Of a DNA stretch of 23,110 nucleotides, positions 15,222 through 23,110 are shown one piece after another; the stretch's first letter is position 1; every line of letters begins with the position of its first letter. Made by a program: the position numbers and the translations under genes. The notes beneath the pieces were generated by a model, which worked only from the letters and a program-made list of their open reading frames with translations, did no database searches and was not told the DNA's origin. Origin of the DNA: Lachnospiraceae bacterium. Lineage in GTDB: Bacteria > Bacillota > Clostridia > Lachnospirales > Lachnospiraceae. The stretch is taken from contig VSNR01000058.1 of the NCBI GenBank assembly GCA_009774345.1, positions 1 through 23,110 on the forward strand, in the 5' to 3' direction.

Positions 15222-16402
15222 GCGGACGGAAAAATATACTGGTCACTTTTGGATTTGTCCTGTCCATTGTCTTGGTTGCGGCGGCAGTTTCTGTCCTGCT
15301 TGCTTCTTACCATTACAGCCTGCTTCAGTTTAAACTGCTGAATGTAATCTGCGGCGAGGTGGTGGAACAGGAGCCGAAAACAAAAAATATCATTTCCGCA
15401 GCATTAAAGGAATATACGGGGGGAAATCCTGACAGTGTGGCGAAAGAAGATATGCTGTCTGCACTGGGATACCGCGTCTCTGATTTTTCAGGAGGTGCTT
15501 CCCTGCCGAATATTTTGTTTGCTGCAACAGGTGTTCTGACAGGAATCCTGCTGTTTATCGTTACCTTTTGGTATCGGAATAAAATGGAAACCATACGGAT
15601 TCGGGCCCTGGCGGAGTATCTGGAACAGGCAAATACTGGCAGGGCTGCCATTTTGTCTGCTTCCGGGGAGGATGAATTTTCAAAACTGGAAGATGAGATC
15701 TATAAGACAGTGACATTTCTTTATCAGACGAAGGAGAAGGCATTACAGGCAAAGAATGATTTTGCGGATAATCTGTCCAATATTGCCCACCAGCTCAAAA
15801 CGCCGGTTACAGCCATTTCCCTTTCTGCCCAGATGATGAAGCAGAACATGGATTATAAACATCTGGAACAGGTAGAGAAGCAGCTTTTACGGTTGACACA
15901 TCTTGAGGATGCGCTATTGCTCCTTTCCAGGATTGATGCCGGAACCTTACATTTACAGAGGAATGAGGTAGATGTCTTTACGCTTCTTGTCCTTGCAGCG
16001 GACAATCTGCAGGAGTTGTTTGTAAGTTTTTGCACTTCTGTTGATATACCGGAGCAGGGGGAAATGCTGGTGACTGTGGATCTGGACTGGACCATGGAGG
16101 CAGTCATGAATTTAATGAAAAACTGCATGGAGCATAATCATGGCGGAACGGTCCACTGTTCTTATGCACAGAATCCGCTCTATACAGAAATCCAGATCTG
16201 GGACGATGGGGAAGGATTTGCAAAAGAGGATATTCCCCATCTGTTTGAACGGTTTTACCGGGGGAAAAACGCATGTGAGGGCGGCATTGGAATCGGGCTG
16301 GCTTTGTCAAAGGAGATGATTGAACGCCAGAATGGAACCATACAGGCAAAAAATAAACCGGACGGCGGCGCTCTTTTTGAAATTCGCTTTTACAGTCACT
16401 GA
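15218..16402 (+). CDS. Two-component sensor histidine kinase
   Basis: A 394-residue protein. ATG 15218 overlaps the regulator stop by ATGA. Two membrane helices (about residues 8-30 and 98-119) bracket an external loop of about 68 residues. Phosphoacceptor H191 (NIAHQLKTPV), N box N298-N302 (NLMKNCMEHN), G1 WDDGEGF (residues 328-334), F box LFERFYRG, G2 GIGIGLALSK (356-365). All catalytic parts are intact. The sensor loop is longer than in BceS kinases, which have nearly none, so it may bind a ligand itself. Probable role: detects envelope stress or antimicrobial peptide and activates the paired OmpR regulator. Confidence 0.9.
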   Translation: MSGRKNILVTFGFVLSIVLVAAAVSVLLASYHYSLLQFKLLNVICGEVVEQEPKTKNIISAALKEYTGGNPDSVAKEDMLSALGYRVSDFSGGASLPNILFAATGVLTGILLFIVTFWYRNKMETIRIRALAEYLEQANTGRAAILSASGEDEFSKLEDEIYKTVTFLYQTKEKALQAKNDFADNLSNIAHQLKTPVTAISLSAQMMKQNMDYKHLEQVEKQLLRLTHLEDALLLLSRIDAGTLHLQRNEVDVFTLLVLAADNLQELFVSFCTSVDIPEQGEMLVTVDLDWTMEAVMNLMKNCMEHNHGGTVHCSYAQNPLYTEIQIWDDGEGFAKEDIPHLFERFYRGKNACEGGIGIGLALSKEMIERQNGTIQAKNKPDGGALFEIRFYSH

Positions 16403-16417
16403 GTTGTAACTTTTATT

Positions 16418-16426
16418 TGCTATACT
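16418..16426 (+). promoter_or_regulatory. Extended -10 promoter of the ABC transporter genes
   Basis: TGCTATACT (16418-16426) is an extended -10 in the 70-bp gap between kinase and ATPase genes. An inverted pair AGTT-GT-AACT lies just upstream (about 16402-16411). A weak -35 suggests need for an activator, presumably the OmpR regulator. AAAGGAG serves the ATPase gene. Confidence 0.5.
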
Positions 16427-16472
16427 GATTATTGTAAAAGCTCATGGAGCAAATGAAAGGAGAAAACCGAAA

Positions 16473-17153
16473 ATGGAAATTTTGAAATGCGAGGGAGTAA
16501 AGAAGGTATATGGATCCGGTGGAAATCAGGTGACAGCCCTTAACGGGATCGACCTGTCAGTTCGCAAAGGGGAATTTGTGGCAATCATTGGGGCATCCGG
16601 TTCTGGAAAATCAACCCTGCTGCATATTCTTGGTAGCGTGGATAAGCCCACAGAGGGAAAGGTTATGATAGACGGAACCGATCTATCCAAATTGAACCGG
16701 ACAGAGGCGGCAATTTTCCGGCGCAGGAAAGTGGGGCTTGTATATCAGTTTTATAACCTTATCCCGACACTGACGGTGCGGAAGAATATCCTCATGCCTC
16801 TTGCACTGGATAAGAAAAAACCCAATCAGGAATATTTTGAGAAGGTGGTAAATTCCCTTGGTATTGCAGAGAGGCTTGACGCTTTGCCAAACCAGTTATC
16901 AGGAGGACAGCAGCAGAGAGCAGCGATCGCGCGTTCCCTAATCTACCGTCCGGCTCTGCTTCTGGCAGACGAACCTACCGGGAATCTGGATCAGAAAAAT
17001 TCCAGAGAAATTATTGACATGCTGAAACTTTCCAACCGCAATCTCGAGCAGACCATTTTACTGATCACCCATGATGAAAAGGTCGCTCTGGAAGCAGAAC
17101 GTATTATAACAGTGAAAGACGGCTGTGTTATCAGTGATGAGCAGCGGAGGTGA
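16473..17153 (+). CDS. ABC transporter ATPase (MacB/BceA-type)
   Basis: A 226-residue protein, normal for this class. Walker A GASGSGKST (40-48), Q-loop Q92, signature LSGGQ (142-146), Walker B LLLADEP with E167, D-loop NLD, H-loop H200 (LLITHD). All are intact. This LolD/MacB-type ATPase works with FtsX-type permeases in mechanotransmission rather than classic transport. Its stop overlaps the region of the permease start, so the two are coupled. Probable job: peptide antibiotic resistance or signalling with the linked kinase. Confidence 0.92.
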   Translation: MEILKCEGVKKVYGSGGNQVTALNGIDLSVRKGEFVAIIGASGSGKSTLLHILGSVDKPTEGKVMIDGTDLSKLNRTEAAIFRRRKVGLVYQFYNLIPTLTVRKNILMPLALDKKKPNQEYFEKVVNSLGIAERLDALPNQLSGGQQQRAAIARSLIYRPALLLADEPTGNLDQKNSREIIDMLKLSNRNLEQTILLITHDEKVALEAERIITVKDGCVISDEQRR

Positions 17154-17158
17154 AATGG

Positions 17159-19381
17159 ATGAAAGATTATTCGTCAGATTATATGAAAAACAATCGTTCC
17201 TCCAGCCTGTCCGTCAGGATCGCCGCATTTATTTCCGCTCTGCTCTTATCCTTGTTGTGCGGTCTGTTTTATAATGCATGGAAATACGAGGTGGAACGGA
17301 TTCAGCTGGAGGAAGGCGGCTGGCACAGCCGGATTTTTGGAGAGTTTGCGGAAGAGGAGATCGAAACTGTAAAGAATTTTGCAAATGTGAAAGATGCCGC
17401 AGTCAATAAAAAAGCATCTGACAGTGCAGAAACCGTATTGGATATTTACTTTGGTGATATGGATTGTGTTTTTTCAGACACGCCTCGCATTGCGCAGCAG
17501 GTAGGAGCCGCACCGGAAAAAATCGTTTACAATTATGAACTTCTGGCAATGTATCTGGTCAGGGATTCCAGTGATACAGTGCCCAGACTGCTGTTTCCGA
17601 TGTTTATTCTGATCACGCTTGCGGCCTCGTTTTCCCTGATCGTGATCATTCACAATTCCTTTGCGGTATCCATGAATGCACGGATTCATCAGTTTGGTAT
17701 TTTTTCAAGTATTGGAGCCACGCCTAAGCAGATTAAGGTGTGCCTTTTACAGGAAGCGGCTGGTCTCTGTGTACTTCCCATACTGGCAGGGAATTTATTG
17801 GGTATTGCGGGCAGCATGGGACTGATACAGTTGAGCAATATTCTGTTGGGAAGCGATATTCCGGGACGGCATGAATCAGTTCCCGGTTATCATCCGCTGG
17901 TACTGGTACTGACATTGTTTGTGAGTGTACTCACCATATGGATCTCCGCATGGATGCCTGCCAGAAAATTAAGTAAGCTGACGCCGCTGGAAGCCATCAG
18001 AAATACAGGCGAATTACAGTTAAAGCGCCGGAAAAATTCACATTTCCTTTCGCTGCTGTTGGGAGTGGAGGGGGAGCTTGCCGGCAATGCATTAAAGGCG
18101 CAGAGAAAGGCTTTACGGACTTCATCCTTATCGCTGATATCCGCGTTTCTGGCGTTTGCGCTCATGCAGTGTTTTTTTACCCTTTCCGGGATCAGCACAA
18201 GGGAGACTTATTTTGAACGGTATCAGGAAGTATGGGATGTGATGGTTACCGTGAAAGATGCGGATGTGGATGCCTTGGAAGAAACGGATCGCATTCAGGA
18301 AATAAACGGACTGGAAAGCGCCATGCTATATCAGAAGGCAATGGCGAAGCGGATCATTACAGAGGAAGAAATGAGCGAAGAGATGAAGTCCTTCGGTGGA
18401 TTTTCACATGCGCCCGGTAATTATGTAACACAGACAGATGGCGGATGGCTGGTGGATGCACCAATCATCATACTGGATGATAACAGCTTTCTGGATTACT
18501 GTGAACAGATCGGGATTACGCCGCAGCTTCATGGGGCAGTCATCTTAAACCAGATCCGGGATGTGACAAATCCAGATTTCAGACACCCGGATTTTATGCC
18601 TTATATAAAGGAGCCGGGTGTGGGAGAAAGTGCTGCAAGTATTTTGAGACAGTCAGGGAGAGAGGAACTGACGGCTGCGGTACCGGTTCTGGCTTATACA
18701 GAAAAAGTTCCTGTTTTAAGGGAAGAATACGCAACACTAAATTATTACGAGCTGGTACATTTTATTCCGGTATCTTTATGGAATAAAATCAAGATACGGA
18801 TCGGAGGCGTGGAAGAAGACAGTTATATCTGTGTTCTTGGGAAAGAAAATGCGTCCATGGAAGAACTGAACATGCTGCAAGATGAACTTGGCCGGATCTT
18901 CAGCGGGAAATATACCATAGAATCTGAAAACCGTATCCGGGAATCTGAAATAAATGATAAACAGATACAGGGAATGATGGCGATATTTGGAGGCTTTTGT
19001 ATCCTGCTTGCAATCATCGGCATCGGCAATGTGTTTTCCAACACGCTGGGATTTACGCACCAGAGAAGAAGGGAATTTGCAAGATATATGTCGATTGGAC
19101 TGACACCCAGGGAGCTTAAGAAAATGTTCTGCACGGAAGCACTGGTGATCGCCGGAAGACCGATTCTGATCAGTGTTCCCCTTGTGATTATTGCAACAGG
19201 GTATATGCTGAAGGCAAGCTATGTGGGAGTGGGAGAATTTATGGCAGAGGCGCCGGTTATGCCAATCCTTCTGTTTATGCTGGCCATCCTGGGATCCGTA
19301 GCACTGGCATATTATCTTGCGTGGCGGAATGTACGCATAATCAGCCTCGCAGAGGTTCTTAGGGATGATACAATGATGTAA
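17159..19381 (+). CDS. FtsX-type ABC permease, 8 membrane helices
   Basis: A 740-residue protein. ATG 17159 is preferred: GGAGG (17146-17150) lies 8 bp before it, while GTG 17150 is on top of that site. One helix (20-40), an external domain of about 100 residues, then three helices with the FtsX fold (RLLFPMFILITLAASFSLIV ... PLVLVLTLFVSVLTIWISAW), a fifth (SLSLISAFLAFALMQCFFTL), a large external domain of about 240 residues, and three final helices with a second FtsX domain. The two-FtsX layout is typical of Firmicute permeases. BceB has 10 helices and one large loop, so this is not a strict BceB. Only a weak hairpin and T-rich run follows (about 19399-19428). Confidence 0.9.
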   Translation: MKDYSSDYMKNNRSSSLSVRIAAFISALLLSLLCGLFYNAWKYEVERIQLEEGGWHSRIFGEFAEEEIETVKNFANVKDAAVNKKASDSAETVLDIYFGDMDCVFSDTPRIAQQVGAAPEKIVYNYELLAMYLVRDSSDTVPRLLFPMFILITLAASFSLIVIIHNSFAVSMNARIHQFGIFSSIGATPKQIKVCLLQEAAGLCVLPILAGNLLGIAGSMGLIQLSNILLGSDIPGRHESVPGYHPLVLVLTLFVSVLTIWISAWMPARKLSKLTPLEAIRNTGELQLKRRKNSHFLSLLLGVEGELAGNALKAQRKALRTSSLSLISAFLAFALMQCFFTLSGISTRETYFERYQEVWDVMVTVKDADVDALEETDRIQEINGLESAMLYQKAMAKRIITEEEMSEEMKSFGGFSHAPGNYVTQTDGGWLVDAPIIILDDNSFLDYCEQIGITPQLHGAVILNQIRDVTNPDFRHPDFMPYIKEPGVGESAASILRQSGREELTAAVPVLAYTEKVPVLREEYATLNYYELVHFIPVSLWNKIKIRIGGVEEDSYICVLGKENASMEELNMLQDELGRIFSGKYTIESENRIRESEINDKQIQGMMAIFGGFCILLAIIGIGNVFSNTLGFTHQRRREFARYMSIGLTPRELKKMFCTEALVIAGRPILISVPLVIIATGYMLKASYVGVGEFMAEAPVMPILLFMLAILGSVALAYYLAWRNVRIISLAEVLRDDTMM

Positions 19382-19491
19382 AACTGACCAAGTGTAATTC
19401 GGAAAATTTCGCTCACAGCCGATTTTTCTGTGCATTGATGATATTATGGCTGCCAAGTTTGCAGATTCGCCAGCAGATATTGTATGCCAGT

Positions 19492-19749
19492 TTGCTGCAA
19501 CTTCGGGTTTTACAATATTTCTTAGCCGCCGCAAGGGAAGAAAACATCACAAAAGCGGCAGCATTTCTACATATCACACAGCCAACCCTGTCCCGACAGC
19601 TGATGCAGATGGAGGAAGAACTCGGCGTTAAATTATTCCGCAGGGGAAAGCATAACATTCTGCTGACAGAAGAAGGTATGCTGCTTCGCAGTCGCGTGTT
19701 GTATCAATCTGCAATCTCTCTCACTATAACCAGTCAGGACTTTATTTAA
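19492..19749 (+). pseudogene. LysR-family regulator, N-terminal fragment
   Basis: The sequence LQLRVLQYFLAAAREENITK, AAAFLHITQPTLSRQLMQME EELGVKLFRRGKHNILLTEE is the LysR winged HTH. The usual first residues M-E-L read CTG-CAA-CTT here, so the native start seems lost, with TTG 19492 the nearest substitute. Frame and homology end after LLRSRV, with a short foreign tail to TAA 19747-19749; about 220 residues of the ligand-binding domain are missing. Such regulators often control flavodoxin-type genes, and one follows. Confidence 0.75.
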
Positions 19750-19811
19750 TTTTTTAGCTATGCGTTTCAGGCATTTTACATTATTCAACATGGGTATTAG
19801 ACATGAGATAA

Positions 19812-19994
19812 AAATGGATTTACAATATAGATGTTCCGGGAAAGGGGCATCTATATGGGGACCACACAGAACCTGAGCGGATAGCGATGCTGAACAGGAG
19901 AAGGGGCAAGACCTTGGATGAGATTCACTTTAAGGAAAAACAGATCGCGCATATGGATTACCTGCGGTATGAAATGCAGAAAACCCCAAAATAA
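19812..19994 (+). pseudogene. MerR-family regulator, C-terminal fragment
   Basis: After a TAA at 19809, the frame reads KWIYNIDVPGKGHLYGDHTE, then PERIAMLNRRRGKTLDEIHF KEKQIAHMDYLRYEMQKT and stop. This is like the C-terminal dimerisation helix and tail of MerR proteins that sit upstream of flavodoxin genes (E-R-I-x-M-L-x-x-(K/R)-R...L-D-Y-L-(R)-Y-E). The DNA-binding N-terminal half is absent. Not functional. Confidence 0.6.
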
Positions 19995-20063
19995 GGTTAA
20001 GCGATTATTCAGTTAGAAGGGTCGAAATTTAGTAAAGACAGAATGAGACGAGGAGCGATGAAA

Positions 20064-20654
20064 ATGAAAAAAATGTTATCGGTAATTATGGTTGGTATCT
20101 TGATATTTTCACTGACAGGATGTGGCGGGAATAATGCGGATAGCGGCAAAGACAGCGCTGCGGCAAATGAAAATACGGTAAGTCAGGAAACGGCAGGAGC
20201 CAAAGAAAACGCTTCTTTGCCGGCGCCGGAGAACGAGGCGGATGAATCAGGGCAGTCGGAATTGGAGAGCAGTATGGCAGAACAGGATACGGCAAAGCCG
20301 GAAAGTAGTGCGACAACTGGATCAGAGACGGAACCCGATGCAGCAGACGGCAGCAATGCGCTGGTTGTGTATTTCTCATGGTCGGGGAATACGGAAAATG
20401 TCGCAAATGCCATTGCGGAGCAGACGGGGGCGGATGTATTTGAAATTGTTCCAGAGGAAACCTATACCTCCGACTATAATGCGCTTTTGGATATTGCATC
20501 AGAGGAAAAGGAAAGCGGTGCCCGTCCGGCGATTGCGGGAAGCATAGAGGACATTTCTCAGTATGAATTCATTTATGTGGGGTTTCCCAACTGGCTTGCG
20601 TACCACAATATGGCGATAATTTTCCACTCTATTTTGAAATTAAAAATGATGTAA
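20064..20654 (+). pseudogene. Flavodoxin-like lipoprotein, C-terminally truncated
   Basis: ATG 20064 is preferred because AGGAG (20051-20055) lies 8 bp before. Signal peptide with lipobox LTGC (MKKMLSVIMVGILIFSLTGC), then an 80-residue Ser/Glu/Ala-rich linker, then a flavodoxin domain with the FMN phosphate loop VVYFSWSGNTENVANAIAE and EFIYVGFPNW. After VGFPNW the sequence changes (LAYHNMAIIFHSILKLKMM) and stops; the second half of the fold, normally about 80-100 residues, is missing. Family members are about 250-290 residues, anchored outside the membrane. The junction at about 20593 marks the change to AT-rich DNA. Confidence 0.75.
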
Positions 20655-20731
20655 AAAATTTATTATCATATGATTACGAAAATTAGGAGAGTTATTTGTT
20701 AAGTGTGTTTGGACTAAATTAGGAGGGCATA

Positions 20732-21868
20732 ATGAAAGAACAATCGGAAATTGATACTGCACAGATTGTTAAAGATTTTTTCTTGGGAGAATTTTCATTT
20801 GATGAGTTGAAATATGATCCAGAGAATTTACCAAAAGGAAACCGAAAAGAATTGGCGGATGTGGTTGTAGAATATGGAAATAATGTTATTGCGTTTCAAA
20901 TCAAGGGGCGAGAGAATTTTGATAATGGTACCAGTGAGGATGAATGGGTAAAAAAATATACAGATAGAGCCAAGAATCAGCTTGTAGATACATACAATCA
21001 ATTTCAGAATAATGTGGCACCACCATTTGTAAATGGTCGGGGAGACAGATATGAATTAAAAAAGCATGGAATCTATACAGGGATAATTATTCTTTATAAT
21101 GAAAGGGTACAGGAATATAAGAGAGTTTTAAATTGTAGGCGGTTGAAGGGGATTGTACACTGCTTTACATATAAGGATTTTAAGAATTGCTGTGAAAAAT
21201 TAGTTCTACCAAAAGATATTATGGAGTACATGTCATATCGTGAGAAATACGTTGAAATGGATAGGATATGTAAGGAAGAAGAAGCCGATGTGGTAGATAG
21301 ATTTCTTGTTGAGAAATATGGAACAAATAAATTTGATCCAGATGAATTGTATATATTTCGTTGGTTCCTAAATAATTACAAAGACAGATTGGAGGACGGT
21401 AATCGCAAACAGTACAGAGAAATTATAGAAGTCTTTCTGGAATTAGACCGGGTCGGTGTAGATGCTTTTTCTCGAAGATTAGGCAAAATTATTTCACTGG
21501 CAAAAAAGAGTGTAAATTCTGATAATAGTTATATTGTTCCAGGAAATAAAGAACTTTCTTCATTTTTATTTTTGTCGGCAGATTCCGGCAGCAAACTTAT
21601 TGAGTATATTGAGAAAATGACCTATTTATTTATGTATAAGACGAAATCACATAAATGTTTAACTGTGGTGGCATACTTTGATGCAGTAGAATCTTTTCGC
21701 CTTGATTGGATATTTATAGAACTTCCGTGGGAATATGATGAGAAATTGGAAGAGATGTGTAATTTGCCAGAAATTAGGAAGTTATGGAATCCGCAACTAA
21801 TTTTGACGGGGAAAATAGTGAGTTCTCAAATGAAGAATTCCAAGATATTTGTGAGGGATTTAGCATAA
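20732..21868 (+). CDS. Predicted PD-(D/E)XK (QxK-type) nuclease-like protein
   Basis: A 378-residue protein, ATG 20732 with AGGAGGG ahead. Residues 38-59 (RKELADVVVEYGNNV, IAFQIKG) show the core D43...Q56-I-K58 with beta strands around it, as in Mrr/QxK variants of restriction-type nucleases. E6 or E20 could be the helix-borne Glu. Residues 60-170 continue with mixed alpha/beta sequence, including a strand GIYTGIIILYNE. Residues 175-378 form a separate, mostly helical, charged half with no domain I know. No HTH or ATPase is seen. It overlaps the next gene by 85 bp and starts an operon with a DUF1848 gene. Nuclease activity is an inference; the lineage is unknown. Confidence 0.6.
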   Translation: MKEQSEIDTAQIVKDFFLGEFSFDELKYDPENLPKGNRKELADVVVEYGNNVIAFQIKGRENFDNGTSEDEWVKKYTDRAKNQLVDTYNQFQNNVAPPFVNGRGDRYELKKHGIYTGIIILYNERVQEYKRVLNCRRLKGIVHCFTYKDFKNCCEKLVLPKDIMEYMSYREKYVEMDRICKEEEADVVDRFLVEKYGTNKFDPDELYIFRWFLNNYKDRLEDGNRKQYREIIEVFLELDRVGVDAFSRRLGKIISLAKKSVNSDNSYIVPGNKELSSFLFLSADSGSKLIEYIEKMTYLFMYKTKSHKCLTVVAYFDAVESFRLDWIFIELPWEYDEKLEEMCNLPEIRKLWNPQLILTGKIVSSQMKNSKIFVRDLA

Positions 21869-22242
21869 AGCAGATACAAAAAGATAAAGTGCATATATTG
21901 ATTTCTCTCCGATCCGATCAGGGGAGTATGGATAGAGATATGGAAAGAAGTGAGAAGATTATATCAGCTATAAAGCAAAATGGGTTTATCACTAAAGATA
22001 ATACAACAACATATATCCATTATAAAGATGAAGACAGAGGAATAAAAAAGATTGATTATAAGTTTGAATATCCTGATGAGGCGATTGATTTATTAACTTC
22101 TTTGAATATGAAATGTAGTGCATATAATAGCAATGGGCAAAACTGTACAGAAGACTGCAAAAATTTGAATAGATGGCCAGTATTAAAAGCGAGAAATATT
22201 CGTTATCAGGTATTATCTTTTGATAGGAAGGATTCGATATGA
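21784..22242 (+). CDS. Small Cys-cluster protein of unknown family
   Basis: A 152-residue protein. ATG 21784 lies within the nuclease-like gene, in another frame, with AGGAAG close by; the overlap is 85 bp. Next in-frame ATG (21928) would remove 48 residues. Residues 30-105 look like an alternating alpha/beta domain (DKVHILISLRSDQGS, RSEKIISAIKQNGFI, TTTYIHYKDEDRGIKKIDYK). The C-terminal part carries C111, C121 and C125 (CX9CX3C) in CSAYNSNGQNCTEDCKNLNR, a possible metal site. It ends by ATGA overlap with the DUF1848 gene. I do not recognise the family; the tight packing suggests a partner role. Confidence 0.6.
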   Translation: MESATNFDGENSEFSNEEFQDICEGFSIKQIQKDKVHILISLRSDQGSMDRDMERSEKIISAIKQNGFITKDNTTTYIHYKDEDRGIKKIDYKFEYPDEAIDLLTSLNMKCSAYNSNGQNCTEDCKNLNRWPVLKARNIRYQVLSFDRKDSI

Positions 22243-23110
22243 TTTTGAGTGTAAGTAGAAGAACAGATATCCCTAATTATTATTCAGATTGGTTTATTGC
22301 TAGAATTAAGGAAGGATTTTTATATGTGCGAAATCCTATGAATGCGCATCAAATAAGTAAAATAGACCTATCACCAGAAGTGGTAGATTGTATTGTGTTT
22401 TGGACAAAGAATCCTGCAAATATGATTGAAAAGTTAGAGGATTTACAAAAATATATGTATTATTTTCAATTTACTATGACAGGATATGGTAAGGATGTGG
22501 AACCAAACCTTCCAAATAAAAGGGAAGAGCTTATTCCGACATTTAAACGATTGTCTGAAAAAATAGGAAAAGAAAGAGTAATATGGAGATATGATCCTAT
22601 TTTGATAGGTAAGCGATATACAATAGATTACCACTTAAAGGCTTTTGAGGAAATAGCCAGTAATCTTGCGGATTATACTGAGAAGGTAGTTATCAGTTTT
22701 GTTGATTTGTATTCCAAAACGCAACGAAACACAAAGGAACTAGATATTAAGCAGATAACAAATGAAGAAATGATTGAATTGGCAAGGGAAATGGCTCAGA
22801 TTGCTTCAAAGTATAATTTAATAATTGAGACTTGTGCAGAGCAAATAAATCTTCACGAAGTTGGCATTCAGCATGGAAGTTGTATAGATAAAAAATTAAT
22901 TGAGAGATTATTAGGTTGTAAGCTGATTGCTGAAAAGGATAAAAATCAAAGGGAAGAGTGCGGTTGCTTTGAAAGCGTAGAGGTAGGGGCATATAATACT
23001 TGCCTTAATGGATGTAAATATTGTTATGCGAATTTTAATAATAGCAAAGTAGAAGAAAATGTAAAATTATATAATCAAGATTCTACTCTATTATGTGGAA
23101 ACATTTCTTC
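22239..23110 (+). CDS. DUF1848 family protein with C-terminal Fe-S-like motif (cut by window end)
   Basis: ATG 22239 overlaps the preceding stop by ATGA. It is open to the window edge (290 codons); DUF1848 proteins have about 300 residues, so little is missing. The conserved start MILSVSRRTDIPNYYSDWF, then VRNPMNAHQISKI, VVDCIVFWTKNPANM, YYFQFTMTGYGKDVEPNLPN and VIWRYDPILIG identifies the family. C241, C243, then C255-x3-C259-x2-C262 (YNTCLNGCKYCYAN) form the C-terminal cluster, which is known to resemble the radical SAM CX3CX2C motif but lies at the other end of the protein. Its activity is unknown. It is the last visible gene of the nuclease-like operon. Confidence 0.85.
   Translation, partial: MILSVSRRTDIPNYYSDWFIARIKEGFLYVRNPMNAHQISKIDLSPEVVDCIVFWTKNPANMIEKLEDLQKYMYYFQFTMTGYGKDVEPNLPNKREELIPTFKRLSEKIGKERVIWRYDPILIGKRYTIDYHLKAFEEIASNLADYTEKVVISFVDLYSKTQRNTKELDIKQITNEEMIELAREMAQIASKYNLIIETCAEQINLHEVGIQHGSCIDKKLIERLLGCKLIAEKDKNQREECGCFESVEVGAYNTCLNGCKYCYANFNNSKVEENVKLYNQDSTLLCGNIS

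Noticed and set aside
18776..19534. 252-codon open frame on the minus strand
   Set aside because: It lies wholly antisense to the intact FtsX permease, is Cys/His-rich without domain-like sequence, and has no ribosome site.
1..23110. CRISPR arrays, tRNA or rRNA genes
   Set aside because: No regularly spaced direct repeats, cloverleaf or rRNA-like sequence was seen by reading.

Overview
The window looks like an accessory region of a low-to-moderate GC gut Firmicute, most likely a Lachnospiraceae-type Clostridium relative. This is inferred from the gene families (Tn1549-like ICE genes of the DUF6103, DUF5688 and DUF6329 types, AgrA/LytTR regulation, DUF1848), from GGAGG ribosome binding sites and from codon usage. 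No rRNA, tRNA or CRISPR array was seen. Much of it is a gene graveyard: at least a dozen genes are truncated, frameshifted or carry an in-frame stop, and a few intact islands stand among them.

Left part (1-7610): an intact XRE regulator; a LytTR response regulator with an in-frame TAA; the membrane half of its sensor kinase; an ICE-type sigma factor with an in-frame TAA, joined to the C-terminal end of a large serine recombinase; a 155-bp palindromic MITE-like repeat flanked by TTA; a frameshifted unknown gene; a small membrane peptide; an antitoxin-like small protein; an intact PD-(D/E)XK (Rpn/PDDEXK_2) transposase-like gene; a DUF6329-like fragment; an intact Fic protein; a structured GC-rich segment that may be an oriT; DUF6103; and the first half of a DUF5688 gene. 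Together these read as the eroded remains of a Tn1549-like integrative conjugative element.

Middle (7612-11046): the DUF5688 gene is split by about 3 kb of IS66-derived DNA. This holds the 3' end of one IS66 element, an intact GNAT acetyltransferase gene with its own strong promoter, and an internally deleted IS66 element that still has both terminal inverted repeats. The second half of DUF5688 follows.

Carbohydrate block (11150-14150): a frameshifted F5/8 type C-like carbohydrate-binding protein, a GH88 unsaturated glucuronyl hydrolase lacking its N-terminus, and a convergent heparinase II/III-type lyase lacking its C-terminus. These are the remains of a glycosaminoglycan or uronic-acid polysaccharide degradation locus.

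Right part (14550-23110): a complete, tightly packed four-gene operon (OmpR-type response regulator, histidine kinase, ABC ATPase, FtsX-type permease), probably for sensing and resisting a cell-envelope stress such as a peptide antibiotic. Then come three truncated genes (LysR, MerR, flavodoxin lipoprotein). The last block is AT-rich and has three overlapping genes: a protein with a D...QxK nuclease-like core, a small Cys-cluster protein, and DUF1848, which carries a C-terminal CX3CX2C motif. This overlapping trio is the best candidate here for an undescribed functional system.
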